A stretch of DNA of 64,000 nucleotides. Source: Basilea psittacipulmonis DSM 24701 (GTDB taxonomy: Bacteria > Pseudomonadota > Gammaproteobacteria > Burkholderiales > Burkholderiaceae_B). The position numbers were made by a program, and so were the translations under genes. The notes beneath the pieces were generated by a model. That model was not told the DNA's origin. It worked only from the letters and a program-made list of their open reading frames with translations, and ran no database searches. This document shows, piece after piece, positions 1 through 9,676 of this stretch (position 1 is the first letter of the stretch; each line of letters begins with the position of its first letter). The stretch is from positions 372,001-436,000 of the forward strand of contig NZ_CP009238.1 of the NCBI RefSeq assembly GCF_000743945.1. The letters are read 5' to 3'.

Positions 1-705
1 TGCTTCGATGATGGCAGCACCACGTTTGCCTACAGTTGGAATAAAGTAATCTTTGATCCAAGCATCATCGTTTACTAAGCCTTTTAGCGGTTTTCCATTT
101 GCTGTCGCATGAGAGATATCTGGATACATGGTAGGAGAGTGGTTACCCCAAACACAAAGTTTTTCAATATCAGCCACTTTAACGCCAGCTTTATTGGCAA
201 CTTGAGTTAAAGCACGGTTGTGGTCTAAACGTACCATGGCTGTGAAATTCTTACGAGGAAGATCAGGAGCCGATACGCCTGCGATATAAGCGTTTGTATT
301 GGCTGGGTTACCGACTGCCAATACTTTGACATTGCGGCTAGCTACTTTGTTCAATGCACGACCTTGTTCAATAAAAATCTTAGCATTTACTTCCAACAAA
401 TCTTTACGTTCCATGCCAGGACCACGTGGTCTAGAACCCACTAATAAAGCATAATCCGCATCTTTGAACGCCAATTCAGGATCGCTAAATCCCTCAAGAC
501 CCGCTAATAGAGGGAATGCACAATCATCCAATTCCATCATCACGCCTTTAAGAGCTTTTTGGGCACGCTCATCAGGGATTTCTAGTAATTGAAGAATAAC
601 GGGTTGATCTTTTCCAAGCATTTCGCCAGAAGCGATACGGAACAATAAAGCATAGCCAATTTGACCAGCAGCACCAGTAACGGCGACACGTACAGGAGAT
701 TTCAT
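1..705 (-). CDS. mdh: Malate dehydrogenase, N-terminal 235 codons (cut by window edge)
   Basis: Catalyses the NAD-dependent interconversion of malate and oxaloacetate in the TCA cycle. The reading frame runs from ATG (minus, 705-703) off the left edge. It starts [20 protein letters not shown], with the Rossmann GAAGQIGY motif, then the mobile loop [13 protein letters not shown] with substrate-binding arginines, NPANTNAY, the RLDHNRA stretch and the catalytic [11 protein letters not shown] histidine. This is the cytosolic type of about 329 residues, so about 95 C-terminal residues are missing. It is divergent from the GntR gene and the sdh operon, an order known from Bordetella. Identity is near certain; only the 3' end is unseen. 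Confidence 0.96.
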   Translation of the reverse strand, partial: MKSPVRVAVTGAAGQIGYALLFRIASGEMLGKDQPVILQLLEIPDERAQKALKGVMMELDDCAFPLLAGLEGFSDPELAFKDADYALLVGSRPRGPGMERKDLLEVNAKIFIEQGRALNKVASRNVKVLAVGNPANTNAYIAGVSAPDLPRKNFTAMVRLDHNRALTQVANKAGVKVADIEKLCVWGNHSPTMYPDISHATANGKPLKGLVNDDAWIKDYFIPTVGKRGAAIIEA

Positions 706-829
706 ACTCTGACTCCACAAAATTAATAAGGTTATTTAATCAAATAAGTGTTGTAAAAATACACATTTCTTATTTTGCTTATTTAGGTTAGAACAAATTT
801 TATTCTAGGTCAATATTCTTATATCTTAT

Positions 830-843
830 ATCTTATATAAGAT
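830..843. promoter_or_regulatory. Perfect 14-bp palindrome, candidate operator between mdh and the GntR gene
   Basis: ATCTTATATAAGAT is its own reverse complement and sits about 60 bp before the regulator start and 125 bp before the mdh start. It is embedded in a longer repeat in which TATCTTATATCTTATATAAG overlaps itself. HutC/FadR-type GntR proteins usually bind short AT-centred palindromes of this kind. Control of the divergent mdh and regulator/sdh promoters is inference. Confidence 0.45.
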
Positions 844-904
844 TGATAGACAATCAACTGTTGGTGTGTGATAATTCGTTTATTATTTTCTTTTTGATGA
901 AAAC

Positions 905-1654
905 ATGGCATTATTGAAAAACAGTGCATTGCGGGAAGCGTCTTTTACTCCTTTATACAAGCAAATTAAATCTCTGATTTTGCAAAGCTTAAATAATGGG
1001 GAGTGGAAGCCTGGTGAGAGTATTCCCAGTGAATTTGAATTGGCAAAGACTTTTCAGGTCTCTCAAGGCACCGTGCGTAAAGCCATTGATGAATTAGCGG
1101 CAGAAAATGTATTAATCCGACGACAGGGAAAAGGTACATTTGTGGCCACACATCATGAAGCAAAAGTACGTTATCGTTTTTTGAGTTTGGTCTCTGACCA
1201 CAAGGTGCCAAAACAAAGAGCGAGAAGTCAGGTTTTGAAATGTGAACGTGTTGTTGCAAACTTAGAACAATCCAAAGCATTCAAGATCAAGGTGAATTCG
1301 GAACTTGTCTATATCCAACGTTTGTTGTTTTTAGATGAATGTCCAACGATTTTAGACAATATTTGGTTACGAGCTGATCTGTTTGAGGGGCTAGACCTGA
1401 ATATGTTGAATAAACATAAAATTCCCCTGTACGGTTTATTTGAAACTGAGTTTGGGGTGAGTATGGTTAGAGCGGATGATGCCCTAAAAGCGGTCGTCGC
1501 TGATGAAGAAAAAGCAAATTTGCTCCAAGTAAAGGTGGGTACGCCATTGTTGCAAGTTTACCGCACTTCGTACAGTTATGGCGATAAACCCGTTGAATTG
1601 CGTCAGGGTTTCTACTTAACGGATCATTATCATTACCAAAATCGGCTAAAATAG
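905..1654 (+). CDS. GntR family (HutC-like) transcriptional regulator of the TCA locus
   Basis: 249 residues. The N-terminal winged helix-turn-helix spans residues about 15-80 (PLYKQIKSLIL, IPSEFELAKTFQVSQGTVRK, RQGKGTFVA). It is followed by a UTRA ligand-binding domain, residues about 95-245, ending in the typical YRTSYSYGDKPVELRQGFY strand pattern. That layout defines the HutC subfamily. It sits between divergent mdh and the sdh operon, as in Bordetella, and likely senses a central metabolite and controls sdh/gltA or mdh. The ligand is not deducible. The palindrome at 830-843 is a plausible own operator. sdhC follows after 33 bp, so it may be co-transcribed. Confidence 0.88.
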   Translation: MALLKNSALREASFTPLYKQIKSLILQSLNNGEWKPGESIPSEFELAKTFQVSQGTVRKAIDELAAENVLIRRQGKGTFVATHHEAKVRYRFLSLVSDHKVPKQRARSQVLKCERVVANLEQSKAFKIKVNSELVYIQRLLFLDECPTILDNIWLRADLFEGLDLNMLNKHKIPLYGLFETEFGVSMVRADDALKAVVADEEKANLLQVKVGTPLLQVYRTSYSYGDKPVELRQGFYLTDHYHYQNRLK

Positions 1655-1687
1655 GTTATCGTTTTGTTTGTAACTAAAGAGGGGTGT

Positions 1688-2113
1688 ATGCAGGAGTATA
1701 TATCGAAGCCTCGTGATTATAAGTACCGTAATATTGGTATTCAGAATATCACGAAAGATTATCGCTTGCCATTGGCGGGGCAAGTTTCTATTTTGCACCG
1801 TATTAGTGGAGTACTATTGTTTTTAAGTCTTCCTGTTTTGGTATGGTTGTTTTCAGCAAGCTTAAATCAAGAAAGCTTTGTTCATGTCTCATCAGGTATG
1901 CTTGGATTCTTGTTGGCGCTGATTTGTTCAGTTGCCGTATGGGGATTTTTCCATCATTTCTGTGCAGGCATTCGTTTTTTACTACTAGACTTGCATATTG
2001 GTTTGGGTAAGAAACAGGCTGCAAAATCAGCTTTGCTGGTATTTATCATCAGCTTATCTTTGACAGTCGTCTATGCTTTTAAATTTTTCTTGTACTGGGG
2101 AGGTTACGCATGA
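1688..2113 (+). CDS. sdhC: Succinate dehydrogenase cytochrome b556 subunit
   Basis: Membrane anchor of complex II that binds haem b and ubiquinone. About 141 residues with three hydrophobic helices. The family signature appears as LAGQVSILHRISGVLLFL in helix 1 and HHFCAGIRFLLLDLHIG in helix 2, whose histidines include the haem ligand. I place the start at ATG 1688, preceded by AGAGGGG six bases upstream; an upstream in-frame start at 1664 would add eight unlikely residues. The stop overlaps the sdhD start by 4 bp (ATGA), indicating translational coupling. Confidence 0.93.
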   Translation: MQEYISKPRDYKYRNIGIQNITKDYRLPLAGQVSILHRISGVLLFLSLPVLVWLFSASLNQESFVHVSSGMLGFLLALICSVAVWGFFHHFCAGIRFLLLDLHIGLGKKQAAKSALLVFIISLSLTVVYAFKFFLYWGGYA

Positions 2114-2487
2114 TTAACGAACAGTACGGGCGTAAACGCAATGTAGTGGGTGCTCATTATGGTGTGTGGGGCTTTTTGATTCAAAGAATTACGGCAGTTA
2201 TCTTAGCAGTGTACTCTACCTGTTTTTTAATTGCACTACTAGTTCTTCCTGCATCCTATGACTCATGGGTAAGTATTTTCCGTTGGTCTTTATTCGATAT
2301 TCCTTTGGGTAAGATTTTTACGATGTTAGCTTTCTTATCCATGTCATGGCACGCTTTTATCGGTGCTAGAGATATTTTTATGGATTATGTAAAACCTGCT
2401 GGCCTACGCTTGGCTTTGCATGTTTTCTGTATTCTTTGGCTGATTTTTGCCATTGTTTACTTTGCTAATGTTCTTTGGAGTTTGTAA
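2110..2487 (+). CDS. sdhD: Succinate dehydrogenase hydrophobic membrane anchor protein
   Basis: 125 residues, three transmembrane helices. The N-terminal part carries [21 protein letters not shown], typical of SdhD, and helix 2 carries [15 protein letters not shown] with the haem-ligand-region histidine and the quinone-site aspartate/tyrosine. It forms the second anchor of complex II with SdhC. Its start overlaps the sdhC stop and its stop lies 2 bp before the probable sdhA start. Confidence 0.93.
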   Translation: MINEQYGRKRNVVGAHYGVWGFLIQRITAVILAVYSTCFLIALLVLPASYDSWVSIFRWSLFDIPLGKIFTMLAFLSMSWHAFIGARDIFMDYVKPAGLRLALHVFCILWLIFAIVYFANVLWSL

Positions 2488-2489
2488 TC

Positions 2490-4304
2490 GTGACAATACA
2501 ATATACGAATTCACTTCCTTATATGAAGGGATTGACTAGTGCTACGATTCCTCGTCGTCATTTTGATGCGGTTGTGGTAGGAGCAGGTGGTGCTGGTATG
2601 CGTTGTTCTTTGCAACTTGCCCAAGCAGGTCTAAAAGTTGCTGTACTCTCAAAAGTATTCCCCACTCGTTCGCACACGGTTGCAGCCCAAGGCGGTATTG
2701 GTGCGTCTTTAGGGAATATGAGCGAGGATAATTGGTATTGGCACATGTATGATACCGTGAAAGGTTCGGATTGGTTAGGTGACCAAGATGCCATCGAATT
2801 TATGTGTCGTGAAGCAACCAGTGCGGTATATGAGTTAGAACATTTTGGTATGCCATTTGACCGTAATGCTGATGGTACGATTTATCAGCGTCCTTTCGGT
2901 GGTCATACCGCGAATTTTGGTGAAAAACCTGTACAACGTGCCTGTGCGGCAGCTGACCGTACGGGGCATGCTTTGTTACACACGCTATACCAACGTAACG
3001 TTGCTGCTCGCACACAGTTCTTTGTAGAATGGATGGCATTAGATTTAGTGCGTGATGCAGACGGTGCTGTGGTGGGTGTCACGGCACTTGAGATGGAAAC
3101 AGGCGACATCTATTTATTTGAAGCGAAACAAACAGTACTTGCAACAGGTGGTGCAGGTCGTATTTGGGCTGCGTCAACGAATGCCTTTATTAACACGGGT
3201 GACGGTCTAGGTATGGTGGCTCGTGCAGGTATTCCTCTACAAGATATGGAGTTTTGGCAATTCCACCCAACAGGCGTGTCAGGTGCAGGCGTGTTGATTA
3301 CAGAGGGTGTTCGCGGTGAGGGCGGTTATCTGTTGAACAAAGATGGCGAACGCTTTATGGAACGTTATGCTCCTACACTGAAAGATTTGGCTCCTCGTGA
3401 CTTTGTTTCTCGTTCGATGGACCAAGAAATTAAAGAGGGTCGTGGTTGTGGACCAAATAAAGATCACGTATTGTTAAAACTTGATCACCTTGGCGAAGAA
3501 GTGATCAAAAAACGTTTACCGTCTATTCGTGAGATCGCGATTCGTTTTGGTAACGTGGATCCATGTAAAGATCCGATTCCAGTGGTACCGACTATCCACT
3601 ATATGATGGGTGGTATTCCAGCAAATTATCATGGTCAAGTGGTGACTTGGAAAGATGGTAAAGAAGAAGTGGTACCCGGTTTATATGCAGTAGGCGAATG
3701 TGCGGCAGTATCTGTACATGGTGCTAACCGTTTAGGTACGAACTCATTGTTAGACTTGGTGGTATTTGGTCGTGCGGCGGGTAACCATATTGTAAATAGT
3801 CACCCAGAACGCCAAAAAGCGAATTCAGAAGCGACAAATGAGTCTATTGACCGTTCATTACATCGTGTGCTTGAGTTGGAAAATCGTACTTCAGGTGCAT
3901 CGGTAGCTGAGACAGGACAGGCGATTCGTTTAACGATGCAACAGCATTGCGGGGTATTCCGTACGCTTGACTTGCTCAACAAAGGCGTTGAGAAGATTGA
4001 TGAATTGGTTCCACAGGCCCATAATATCTATTTCAAAGATAAATCAAAAGTATTCAATACCGCTCGTATCGAGGCGTTGGAATTGTTGAATATGATTGAA
4101 GTGGCACGTGCGACCGTGAAATCTGCTGCAAATCGCACAGAAAGTCGTGGTGCTCATGCTTTAAATGATCACCCAGAGCGTGATGATGAAAACTGGTTGC
4201 GTCATACTTTATGGCATTCAGAAGATGGACGTCTTGAGTATAAACCTGTTCATATGAAACCGTTAACAGTGGATACATTCCCTCCTAAACCACGTACATT
4301 CTAA
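2490..4304 (+). CDS. sdhA: Succinate dehydrogenase flavoprotein subunit
   Basis: Oxidises succinate to fumarate with covalently bound FAD. The sequence shows the dinucleotide fold [14 protein letters not shown], the FAD-attaching histidine in [13 protein letters not shown], the [20 protein letters not shown] stretch, the catalytic region [18 protein letters not shown] with RGEGGYL, and [20 protein letters not shown] choose GTG 2490 as start because GGAG at 2477-2480 sits nine bases before it and it follows the sdhD stop by 2 bp. ATG 2523 is the alternative and gives the usual short N-terminus but has no visible ribosome binding site. About 604 residues, slightly long for the family. The start is uncertain, the identity is not. 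Confidence 0.95.
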   Translation: MTIQYTNSLPYMKGLTSATIPRRHFDAVVVGAGGAGMRCSLQLAQAGLKVAVLSKVFPTRSHTVAAQGGIGASLGNMSEDNWYWHMYDTVKGSDWLGDQDAIEFMCREATSAVYELEHFGMPFDRNADGTIYQRPFGGHTANFGEKPVQRACAAADRTGHALLHTLYQRNVAARTQFFVEWMALDLVRDADGAVVGVTALEMETGDIYLFEAKQTVLATGGAGRIWAASTNAFINTGDGLGMVARAGIPLQDMEFWQFHPTGVSGAGVLITEGVRGEGGYLLNKDGERFMERYAPTLKDLAPRDFVSRSMDQEIKEGRGCGPNKDHVLLKLDHLGEEVIKKRLPSIREIAIRFGNVDPCKDPIPVVPTIHYMMGGIPANYHGQVVTWKDGKEEVVPGLYAVGECAAVSVHGANRLGTNSLLDLVVFGRAAGNHIVNSHPERQKANSEATNESIDRSLHRVLELENRTSGASVAETGQAIRLTMQQHCGVFRTLDLLNKGVEKIDELVPQAHNIYFKDKSKVFNTARIEALELLNMIEVARATVKSAANRTESRGAHALNDHPERDDENWLRHTLWHSEDGRLEYKPVHMKPLTVDTFPPKPRTF

Positions 4305-4316
4305 GTTGGCAAGATT

Positions 4317-5033
4317 ATGAGTACAAAACGTAAAATGAAATTTGAAATTTATCGTTATGATCCAGACAAAGACGATAAACCTTATATGCAGAAACTTGAG
4401 GTGGAATTAGAGCCTACGGACAAGATGCTTTTGGACGCGTTAGTTCGTATTAAGTCATCAATTGATGATAGCTTGTCACTTCGTCGTTCCTGTCGTGAGG
4501 GAGTTTGCGGTTCAGATGCGATGAATATTAATGGTAAAAATGGCTTGGCTTGTATTACTAACTTAAACGACTTGAAAGAGCCCGTTGTGTTACGTCCATT
4601 GCCAGGATTGCCAGTTGTGAGAGATTTGATCGTTGATATGACGTTCTTCTTTAACCAATATCATTCGATTAAACCTTATTTGATTAATAATACGCCTGCA
4701 CCAGAAAAAGAACGTTTGCAGTCACCAGAAGCCCGTGAGGAACTAAATGGTGTTTACGAATGTATTCTTTGTGCTTGTTGTTCTACTTCTTGCCCATCAT
4801 TCTGGTGGAACCCAGATAAGTTTGTGGGACCAGCAGGTTTATTGCAGGCTTATCGCTTTATTGCCGACAGTAGAGATGAAGCGACGGCTGAGCGTTTAGA
4901 TAATCTAAATGATCCGTATCGTTTGTTCCGTTGTCATACGATTATGAACTGTGTGGACGTATGTCCTAAAGGTTTAAGTCCGACGACGGCAATTGGTAAG
5001 ATCAAAGAAATGTTAGTTCGCAGAAGTATCTAA
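4317..5033 (+). CDS. sdhB: Succinate dehydrogenase iron-sulfur subunit
   Basis: 238 residues carrying the three Fe-S clusters that pass electrons from FAD to ubiquinone. The plant-type ferredoxin 2Fe-2S cysteines are in SCREGVCGSDAMNINGKNGLAC. The C-terminal ferredoxin domain has CILCACCSTSCP, CHTIMNCVDVCPKGL, giving the 4Fe-4S and 3Fe-4S ligands. WWNPDKFVGPAGLLQAYRF is the usual quinone-site neighbourhood. It follows sdhA by 12 bp and precedes sdhE by 1 bp. Confidence 0.96.
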   Translation: MSTKRKMKFEIYRYDPDKDDKPYMQKLEVELEPTDKMLLDALVRIKSSIDDSLSLRRSCREGVCGSDAMNINGKNGLACITNLNDLKEPVVLRPLPGLPVVRDLIVDMTFFFNQYHSIKPYLINNTPAPEKERLQSPEAREELNGVYECILCACCSTSCPSFWWNPDKFVGPAGLLQAYRFIADSRDEATAERLDNLNDPYRLFRCHTIMNCVDVCPKGLSPTTAIGKIKEMLVRRSI

Positions 5034-5034
5034 G

Positions 5035-5301
5035 ATGTCAGAGAAACTGAGCGAACTCGATCGTACACGTCTTCGTTGGAGGGCGCGTCGAGGACTTCTA
5101 GAAAACGACCTCATCATTACTGCGTTTCTAGATAAATATGAACACGAGCTTACGGATGAGGATGTTGCATCATTGAGTGAGTTTTTCTTACTAGATGATA
5201 ACAGTATGCTCGACCTGTTGTTAGGACGTACCGAGCTAAAAGACGGGGCAGATAAAAATATGCAACGTCTTTTAGAGATGATGCGTTCGATACAACCTTA
5301 A
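5035..5301 (+). CDS. sdhE: FAD assembly factor SdhE (succinate dehydrogenase flavinylation)
   Basis: 88-residue helical protein of the Sdh5/YgfY family that promotes covalent flavinylation of SdhA. The key RGxxE signature is visible as RRGLLENDLIITAFLDKYE near residues 20-38, followed by EFFLLDDNSMLDLLLGR. It starts one base after the sdhB stop, so it belongs to the same operon and acts on the product of sdhA three genes upstream. Confidence 0.92.
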   Translation: MSEKLSELDRTRLRWRARRGLLENDLIITAFLDKYEHELTDEDVASLSEFFLLDDNSMLDLLLGRTELKDGADKNMQRLLEMMRSIQP

Positions 5302-5334
5302 TTATTAGATAGTTTTTTGATTGGAGGAAGCATT

Positions 5335-6645
5335 ATGAAACTATCAGATCATAAAGCAACTTTAAGTTTTTCTAACGGTGAACCATCAGTTGAGCTACCT
5401 ATGTATGAGGGTAGTATTGGCCCAGAGGTTCTTGATATTAGAAAACTGTATAATGAGACAGGAAAATTTACTTACGATCCCGGTTTCTTATCAACAGCAT
5501 CGTGCAAATCAAGTATTACTTTTATTGATGGTGCAAAAGGTGAGTTACTTTATAGAGGCTACCCGATTGAACAGCTAGCTAGGAAATGTAACTATCTAGA
5601 GGTTTCATATTTGCTATTAAACGGTGAATTACCGAATGCTGCCCAAAAAGCTGAGTTTGAGAAAGTAGTCATGGAACACACCATGTTACATGAACAGATT
5701 CATTTCTTCTTGAGAGGGTTTAGACGTGATGCTCACCCAATGGCGGTTTTGACAGGCTTAGTCGGTGCATTATCTTCTTTCTATCAAGATTCAATTGACA
5801 TTACGAATCCAGAACATCGTCATATTTCAGCGATGCGTTTGATTTCCAAAATGCCAACATTAGTGGCAATGACATACAAGTTCTCAAAAGGTCAACCTTT
5901 TGTTTACCCTCGTAATGATTTGTCTTATGCAGGTAATTTCCTTCACATGATGTTTGCAACACCATGTTCTGAATACAAAGTAAATCCTGTGATTGAACGT
6001 GCATTAGATCGTATCTTTACGCTTCATGCCGATCACGAACAAAACGCGTCAACATCAACGGTACGTTTATGTGGCTCATCAGGTACTAACCCATTTGCAG
6101 CGATTGCAGCGGGTGTGGCTTGCTTGTGGGGTCCTGCACACGGTGGTGCTAACGAAGCTTGCTTGACGATGTTGGAAGAGCTAAAAGCTAACGGTGGCGT
6201 TGCGAAAGCTGGCGAGTTCATGGAAAAAGTGAAAGATAAAACATCAGGCGTTCGTTTGATGGGCTTTGGACACCGTGTTTACAAGAACTATGACCCACGT
6301 GCGAAATTGATGCAAGAAGCTTGCCATGAAGTATTGGCTGAATTGGGCTTAGAAAACGATCCTTTGTTTAAGTTGGCTAAAGAGTTAGAGCGTATTGCAT
6401 TAGAAGACGATTATTTCGTACAGCGTAAACTTTATCCAAACGTTGACTTCTACTCTGGTATCGTACAACGTGCGATTGGTATTCCAACACCATTGTTTAC
6501 AGCGATTTTTGCATTAGCTCGTACAGTAGGTTGGATTGCTCAATGGAACGAGATGTTAGGCGATCCTGAGCATAAGATTGGTCGTCCACGTCAGTTATAT
6601 ACAGGTGCTCCAAAACGTGATGTACCTGATTTATCTGCACGTTAA
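5335..6645 (+). CDS. gltA: Citrate synthase (type II, hexameric-type)
   Basis: Condenses oxaloacetate and acetyl-CoA, first step of the TCA cycle. 436 residues. Catalytic elements are visible: the first histidine in [36 protein letters not shown], the second histidine in [14 protein letters not shown], and the aspartate in [11 protein letters not shown] 5335 is chosen because TTGGAGGAAG precedes it by seven bases; an upstream in-frame start at 5317 would overlap that site. It follows sdhE by 33 bp and is closed by a terminator at 6671, so sdhC-gltA form one unit. Confidence 0.96.
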   Translation: MKLSDHKATLSFSNGEPSVELPMYEGSIGPEVLDIRKLYNETGKFTYDPGFLSTASCKSSITFIDGAKGELLYRGYPIEQLARKCNYLEVSYLLLNGELPNAAQKAEFEKVVMEHTMLHEQIHFFLRGFRRDAHPMAVLTGLVGALSSFYQDSIDITNPEHRHISAMRLISKMPTLVAMTYKFSKGQPFVYPRNDLSYAGNFLHMMFATPCSEYKVNPVIERALDRIFTLHADHEQNASTSTVRLCGSSGTNPFAAIAAGVACLWGPAHGGANEACLTMLEELKANGGVAKAGEFMEKVKDKTSGVRLMGFGHRVYKNYDPRAKLMQEACHEVLAELGLENDPLFKLAKELERIALEDDYFVQRKLYPNVDFYSGIVQRAIGIPTPLFTAIFALARTVGWIAQWNEMLGDPEHKIGRPRQLYTGAPKRDVPDLSAR

Positions 6646-6670
6646 GATTTAAGATTATCTTAGTGCAAGT

Positions 6671-6707
6671 AACCCTCTGGTTTGTATTGACTGGAGGGTT
6701 ATTTTTT
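6671..6707 (+). terminator. Intrinsic terminator after gltA
   Basis: AACCCTC (6671-6677) pairs with GAGGGTT (6694-6700), followed by ATTTTTTT. It closes the sdh-gltA operon. Confidence 0.85.
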
Positions 6708-7058
6708 TGGCGGGCGTGTGGATTAGATGGTTGACGTGAGCCAGTGATAGAGAAAGCGGCTGAATAAAAGGGTTGTGGTGCAGTGTTTTATTTAAAGATC
6801 AGACTGTATGCGTCGTGTGAGGTTGGTTTTGTTATGCAACAGTGTTTAAGGAAGAAAACTCGATGATGGAAAAAGAATACTTGATGAGATGGTGTTAAGC
6901 GTAGTAGCGATTATATGACTTGGCGGTAAAAAGATGTTCTTAACTCAAGATGGATGTGCAGTGATGAGATGAACACTTACGCATGATAAGAGAAATAAGT
7001 GATGTTTTTGAATGGTGTAGTTGTTGCTTTACAACAAAATAGTAGTTCATTGCTGTAA
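6708..7058. other. Intergenic stretch without a recognisable gene
   Basis: About 350 bp rich in GATG/GTGA motifs, as in other gaps of this window. I see no start codon with a ribosome binding site, no RNA fold and no clear repeat unit. Confidence 0.5.
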
Positions 7059-7103
7059 TGCAAATAAAAATCCTTTTCATTTGGCATTTAAATTGGGTAA
7101 GAT
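7059..7103 (+). promoter_or_regulatory. Candidate Fur box and promoter of the TonB-dependent receptor gene
   Basis: By eye 15 of 21 bases at 7059-7079 match the 21-bp E. coli Fur consensus (two inverted GATAAT-type arms); the right half AATCCTTTTCA is best. TTTTCA (7074-7079) and TAAGAT (7098-7103), 18 bp apart, could be -35 and -10, so Fur would cover the -35 element. Iron control is inference consistent with the gene product. Confidence 0.45.
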
Positions 7104-7127
7104 AGTAACAAATAAAACATTAGGTAG

Positions 7128-7164
7128 GGAAATGAGAGACGCAGTCTCTCGTTTCCTTTTTTTT
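7128..7164 (+). terminator. Strong intrinsic terminator/attenuator in the leader of the TonB receptor gene
   Basis: GGAAATGAGAGAC (7128-7140), loop GCA, GTCTCTCGTTTCC (7144-7156): thirteen pairs with a single G-U wobble, followed by eight T (7157-7164). It ends only 16 bp before the ATG at 7181. No gene lies upstream that would need it, since gltA has its own terminator 420 bp earlier. So it probably attenuates this gene's transcript. Confidence 0.75.
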
Positions 7165-7180
7165 ATTGGCGAATGAATCT

Positions 7181-9370
7181 ATGAAATTGAAAAAATTATC
7201 CTTTATTTTGTTATCGATATCATCTCTTCCTGTTGCGGTGTCACAAGCCGCTGATACATCCAGTCAACTAGAAACGGTAGTAGTAAAAGGAACATCCTTT
7301 AAGACGGCCTCTACCGCTACCGATGGTGACCAAAGAGATTTTGCGAATCTAGGTGTATTGGGAAAACAAAATGTGTTTACGAGTCCCATTACAGTCGTAA
7401 ATTATGATGAACAAATTCTTGATAAAACAAAAGCACGTAACTTGGTGGATACGATTGCTCAAACGGATGCGTCCACATGGTCGTTTGGCGGTGAAACCAA
7501 TACCTTGCAGGGCTTGTATATTCGCGGTTATCAGCTAGATGCAAAACAATTTAGTTTAAATGGCTTGTCAGGGATGTATTCCTATCAAAGTTCGCCTACA
7601 GCGGCGGTTTCATCCGCTCAGTTGATCAAAGGTGCCAGTACGGCAATTGGTGGAATGGATCCTGAAGGTGCCGTATCTGGGGCAGTGACGATTGAAACGA
7701 AAAAAGCAACTGATAAACCCATTAATAAAATTGGATTGGGTTATTTTACGAATAACCGTTTGCAAGGATCCTTTGATATAGGTCGTCGTTTTGGTGCCAA
7801 TCAAGTGATGGGGATAAGAGTAAATGGTTTACTGCGTCATGGTGATACACCGCGTCATGGATACAGTGAAGATAACAAAGAATTTGCATTGAATACGGAT
7901 TATCGAGGCGAAAATCTAACGGTTGCTTTGGACTTGCTTTACGCAAAACGTAAAACACAGGGCGGTCGTGCTAGATTCCAAGATCTTCAAAATTTAACGT
8001 TTGCGATGCCTAAAGCACCTGATGGCTCAACAAACCTAGTTCCTAGTTGGCAAGGGCAAACCACTGAAGATAAAACAGCCATGTTAACGTTTGGTTATGA
8101 AACAGATGTGAATGTGAAGTTTACAGGCGGTATTGGCTATAGTGAGTCGAGTTATACGGGGAATTTTGCTGCATTAACGATGTTAGATGCCAGTGGGAAT
8201 TATTGTGTAGGAGGTGATCAAAGTAAGGTAGTATGTAATAATAAAGGTTCTCGCTTATCTGACCAATCTAATAAAACATTAAGTATGAATTTAGCCGCTC
8301 ACGGGAACTTCCAAACGGGTGCAGTTGATCATAATTGGAATGCAGCCTTTGATCGTGTGCGTAGAGTACGTTTGAATTACTGGGGTAGCAAATATACATC
8401 AGCAATTAATACTAATATTTATAATCCAAACTTTGGTAGTAGTGCAGAAACATTATCAGGATTGAATACAAAACCAGCTATTGATGCAACACAGCTGGCT
8501 TATAGTCTTGCTTTGACAGATACTTTGGGCTTTGTAGATAACCAATATCGTTTAACATTAGGCGGTCGTCTTCAATGGGTTTTTCAAGACGATAGAAAAA
8601 ATTCACAGCGAGGATCGGCGAACCGTTTTAGCCCTGTAGTATTACTAGCATGGGTGCCGAATCCTGATTTAGTCGTCTATGGTAATTATATGGAAGATCT
8701 AGAGCCAGGTAGTTTTGATAGTACTACAGGTGAAATGTCTTCACCGCGTGTGAGTAAACAGATTGAATTAGGAGTACGTAAAAATTGGGGTGATGTGGTC
8801 ACGTCTTTGAATGTGTTCCAAATTAGTCGTCCAGGTTATTGGCGTGAAGAGGGTGTTTACAATGGTACTTCACATAATGCAGATGATGCTCAAGGTAAAG
8901 AACGTAATCGTGGAGTTGAGTTCAGTGTTTATGCCAACTTACTCGATAAGACCTTACGTCCAAGCTTGGGTGTGATGTATTTAGATTCTGATTTGATTGA
9001 TTATCCTACTTATAAGGGTGAGTTAGTCAATGGCGTGCAAGTCGCGAATCCAAAATATGTGGTCAAAGCAGGCATTGAGTGGGATACGTCTTTCCTTAAA
9101 GGTTTAACCTTAAATGCAGGTCTCCAATACTACGGTAAGTCTTATCAAGATGCGAAGAAAGCTTATGCTTTCCCCTCTTATACCATTGTGAATATGGGGG
9201 CAGCATACACAACTTCTTTATCGCAAGACAGAACGTTAACGGTACGTGCGGGAATAGAGAATTTGTTTAATAAAGCATATTGGCAAGTTCAGCGTGGTAA
9301 ATACGATCGAAGCTTTGCGGTATTGGGTATGCCACGAACCTTTTGGTTAACGGCAGATCTTAACTTTTAA
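7181..9370 (+). CDS. TonB-dependent siderophore receptor (outer membrane)
   Basis: About 729 residues. The signal peptide is MKLKKLSFILLSISSLPVAV-SQA. The mature N-terminus LETVVVKGT resembles a TonB box region. The plug domain, residues about 50-170, contains NVFTSPITVVNYDE, LQGLYIRGYQ and VSSAQLIKGASTAIGGMDPEGAVSG, the conserved plug motifs. A 22-strand-type barrel follows, with AGIENLFNKAYW and the final aromatic WLTADLNF. The plug and RGYQ pattern suggest a ferrisiderophore receptor; the actual siderophore is unknown. ATG 7181 is preferred over a TTG at 7166. The candidate Fur box, the leader terminator and the following ABC gene suggest an iron-uptake locus. Confidence 0.88.
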   Translation: MKLKKLSFILLSISSLPVAVSQAADTSSQLETVVVKGTSFKTASTATDGDQRDFANLGVLGKQNVFTSPITVVNYDEQILDKTKARNLVDTIAQTDASTWSFGGETNTLQGLYIRGYQLDAKQFSLNGLSGMYSYQSSPTAAVSSAQLIKGASTAIGGMDPEGAVSGAVTIETKKATDKPINKIGLGYFTNNRLQGSFDIGRRFGANQVMGIRVNGLLRHGDTPRHGYSEDNKEFALNTDYRGENLTVALDLLYAKRKTQGGRARFQDLQNLTFAMPKAPDGSTNLVPSWQGQTTEDKTAMLTFGYETDVNVKFTGGIGYSESSYTGNFAALTMLDASGNYCVGGDQSKVVCNNKGSRLSDQSNKTLSMNLAAHGNFQTGAVDHNWNAAFDRVRRVRLNYWGSKYTSAINTNIYNPNFGSSAETLSGLNTKPAIDATQLAYSLALTDTLGFVDNQYRLTLGGRLQWVFQDDRKNSQRGSANRFSPVVLLAWVPNPDLVVYGNYMEDLEPGSFDSTTGEMSSPRVSKQIELGVRKNWGDVVTSLNVFQISRPGYWREEGVYNGTSHNADDAQGKERNRGVEFSVYANLLDKTLRPSLGVMYLDSDLIDYPTYKGELVNGVQVANPKYVVKAGIEWDTSFLKGLTLNAGLQYYGKSYQDAKKAYAFPSYTIVNMGAAYTTSLSQDRTLTVRAGIENLFNKAYWQVQRGKYDRSFAVLGMPRTFWLTADLNF

Positions 9371-9381
9371 TTAAATGTGAG

Positions 9382-9422
9382 AATCAGTTGCTACCTGTTC
9401 TTTCAGGTAGCCTGATTTTTTA
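9382..9422 (+). terminator. Intrinsic terminator after the TonB receptor gene
   Basis: AATCAGTTGCTACCTG (9382-9397) pairs with CAGGTAGCCTGATT (9404-9417), with a small bulge, then TTTTTA. It separates the receptor from the ABC gene. Confidence 0.85.
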
Positions 9423-9461
9423 TATGAGCCTTATATTGATCTTCTAATTAGACCGAAAATC

Positions 9462-9618
9462 AATGAAGTACTAGTATCCTTGGAAAGTGGCTTGAATGCT
9501 AAATATGAGATGAATCATTTTTATAAAAGTGAAATGTTGTAATAGCATTTTAGTTTATAGAGATGAAGAAAGTCATTGAGTTAATGAAGTATTAGTATCC
9601 TTGGAAAATGGCTTGAAT
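9462..9618 (+). repeat. 36-bp direct repeat, two copies 121 bp apart
   Basis: 9462-9497 and 9583-9618 match at all but two positions, both beginning AATGAAGTA and ending GGCTTGAAT. They occupy the gap between the receptor and ABC genes. No function seen. Confidence 0.75.
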
Positions 9619-9676
9619 ACGGCTGTTTGAATGAACTGCTTGTTAAATAGTATCAAAAAAATCAGGTTGTAAAAAG

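Noticed and set aside
9462-9618. Possible CRISPR-like repeat pair
   Set aside because: Only two copies, with a spacer much longer than a CRISPR spacer and no cas genes.
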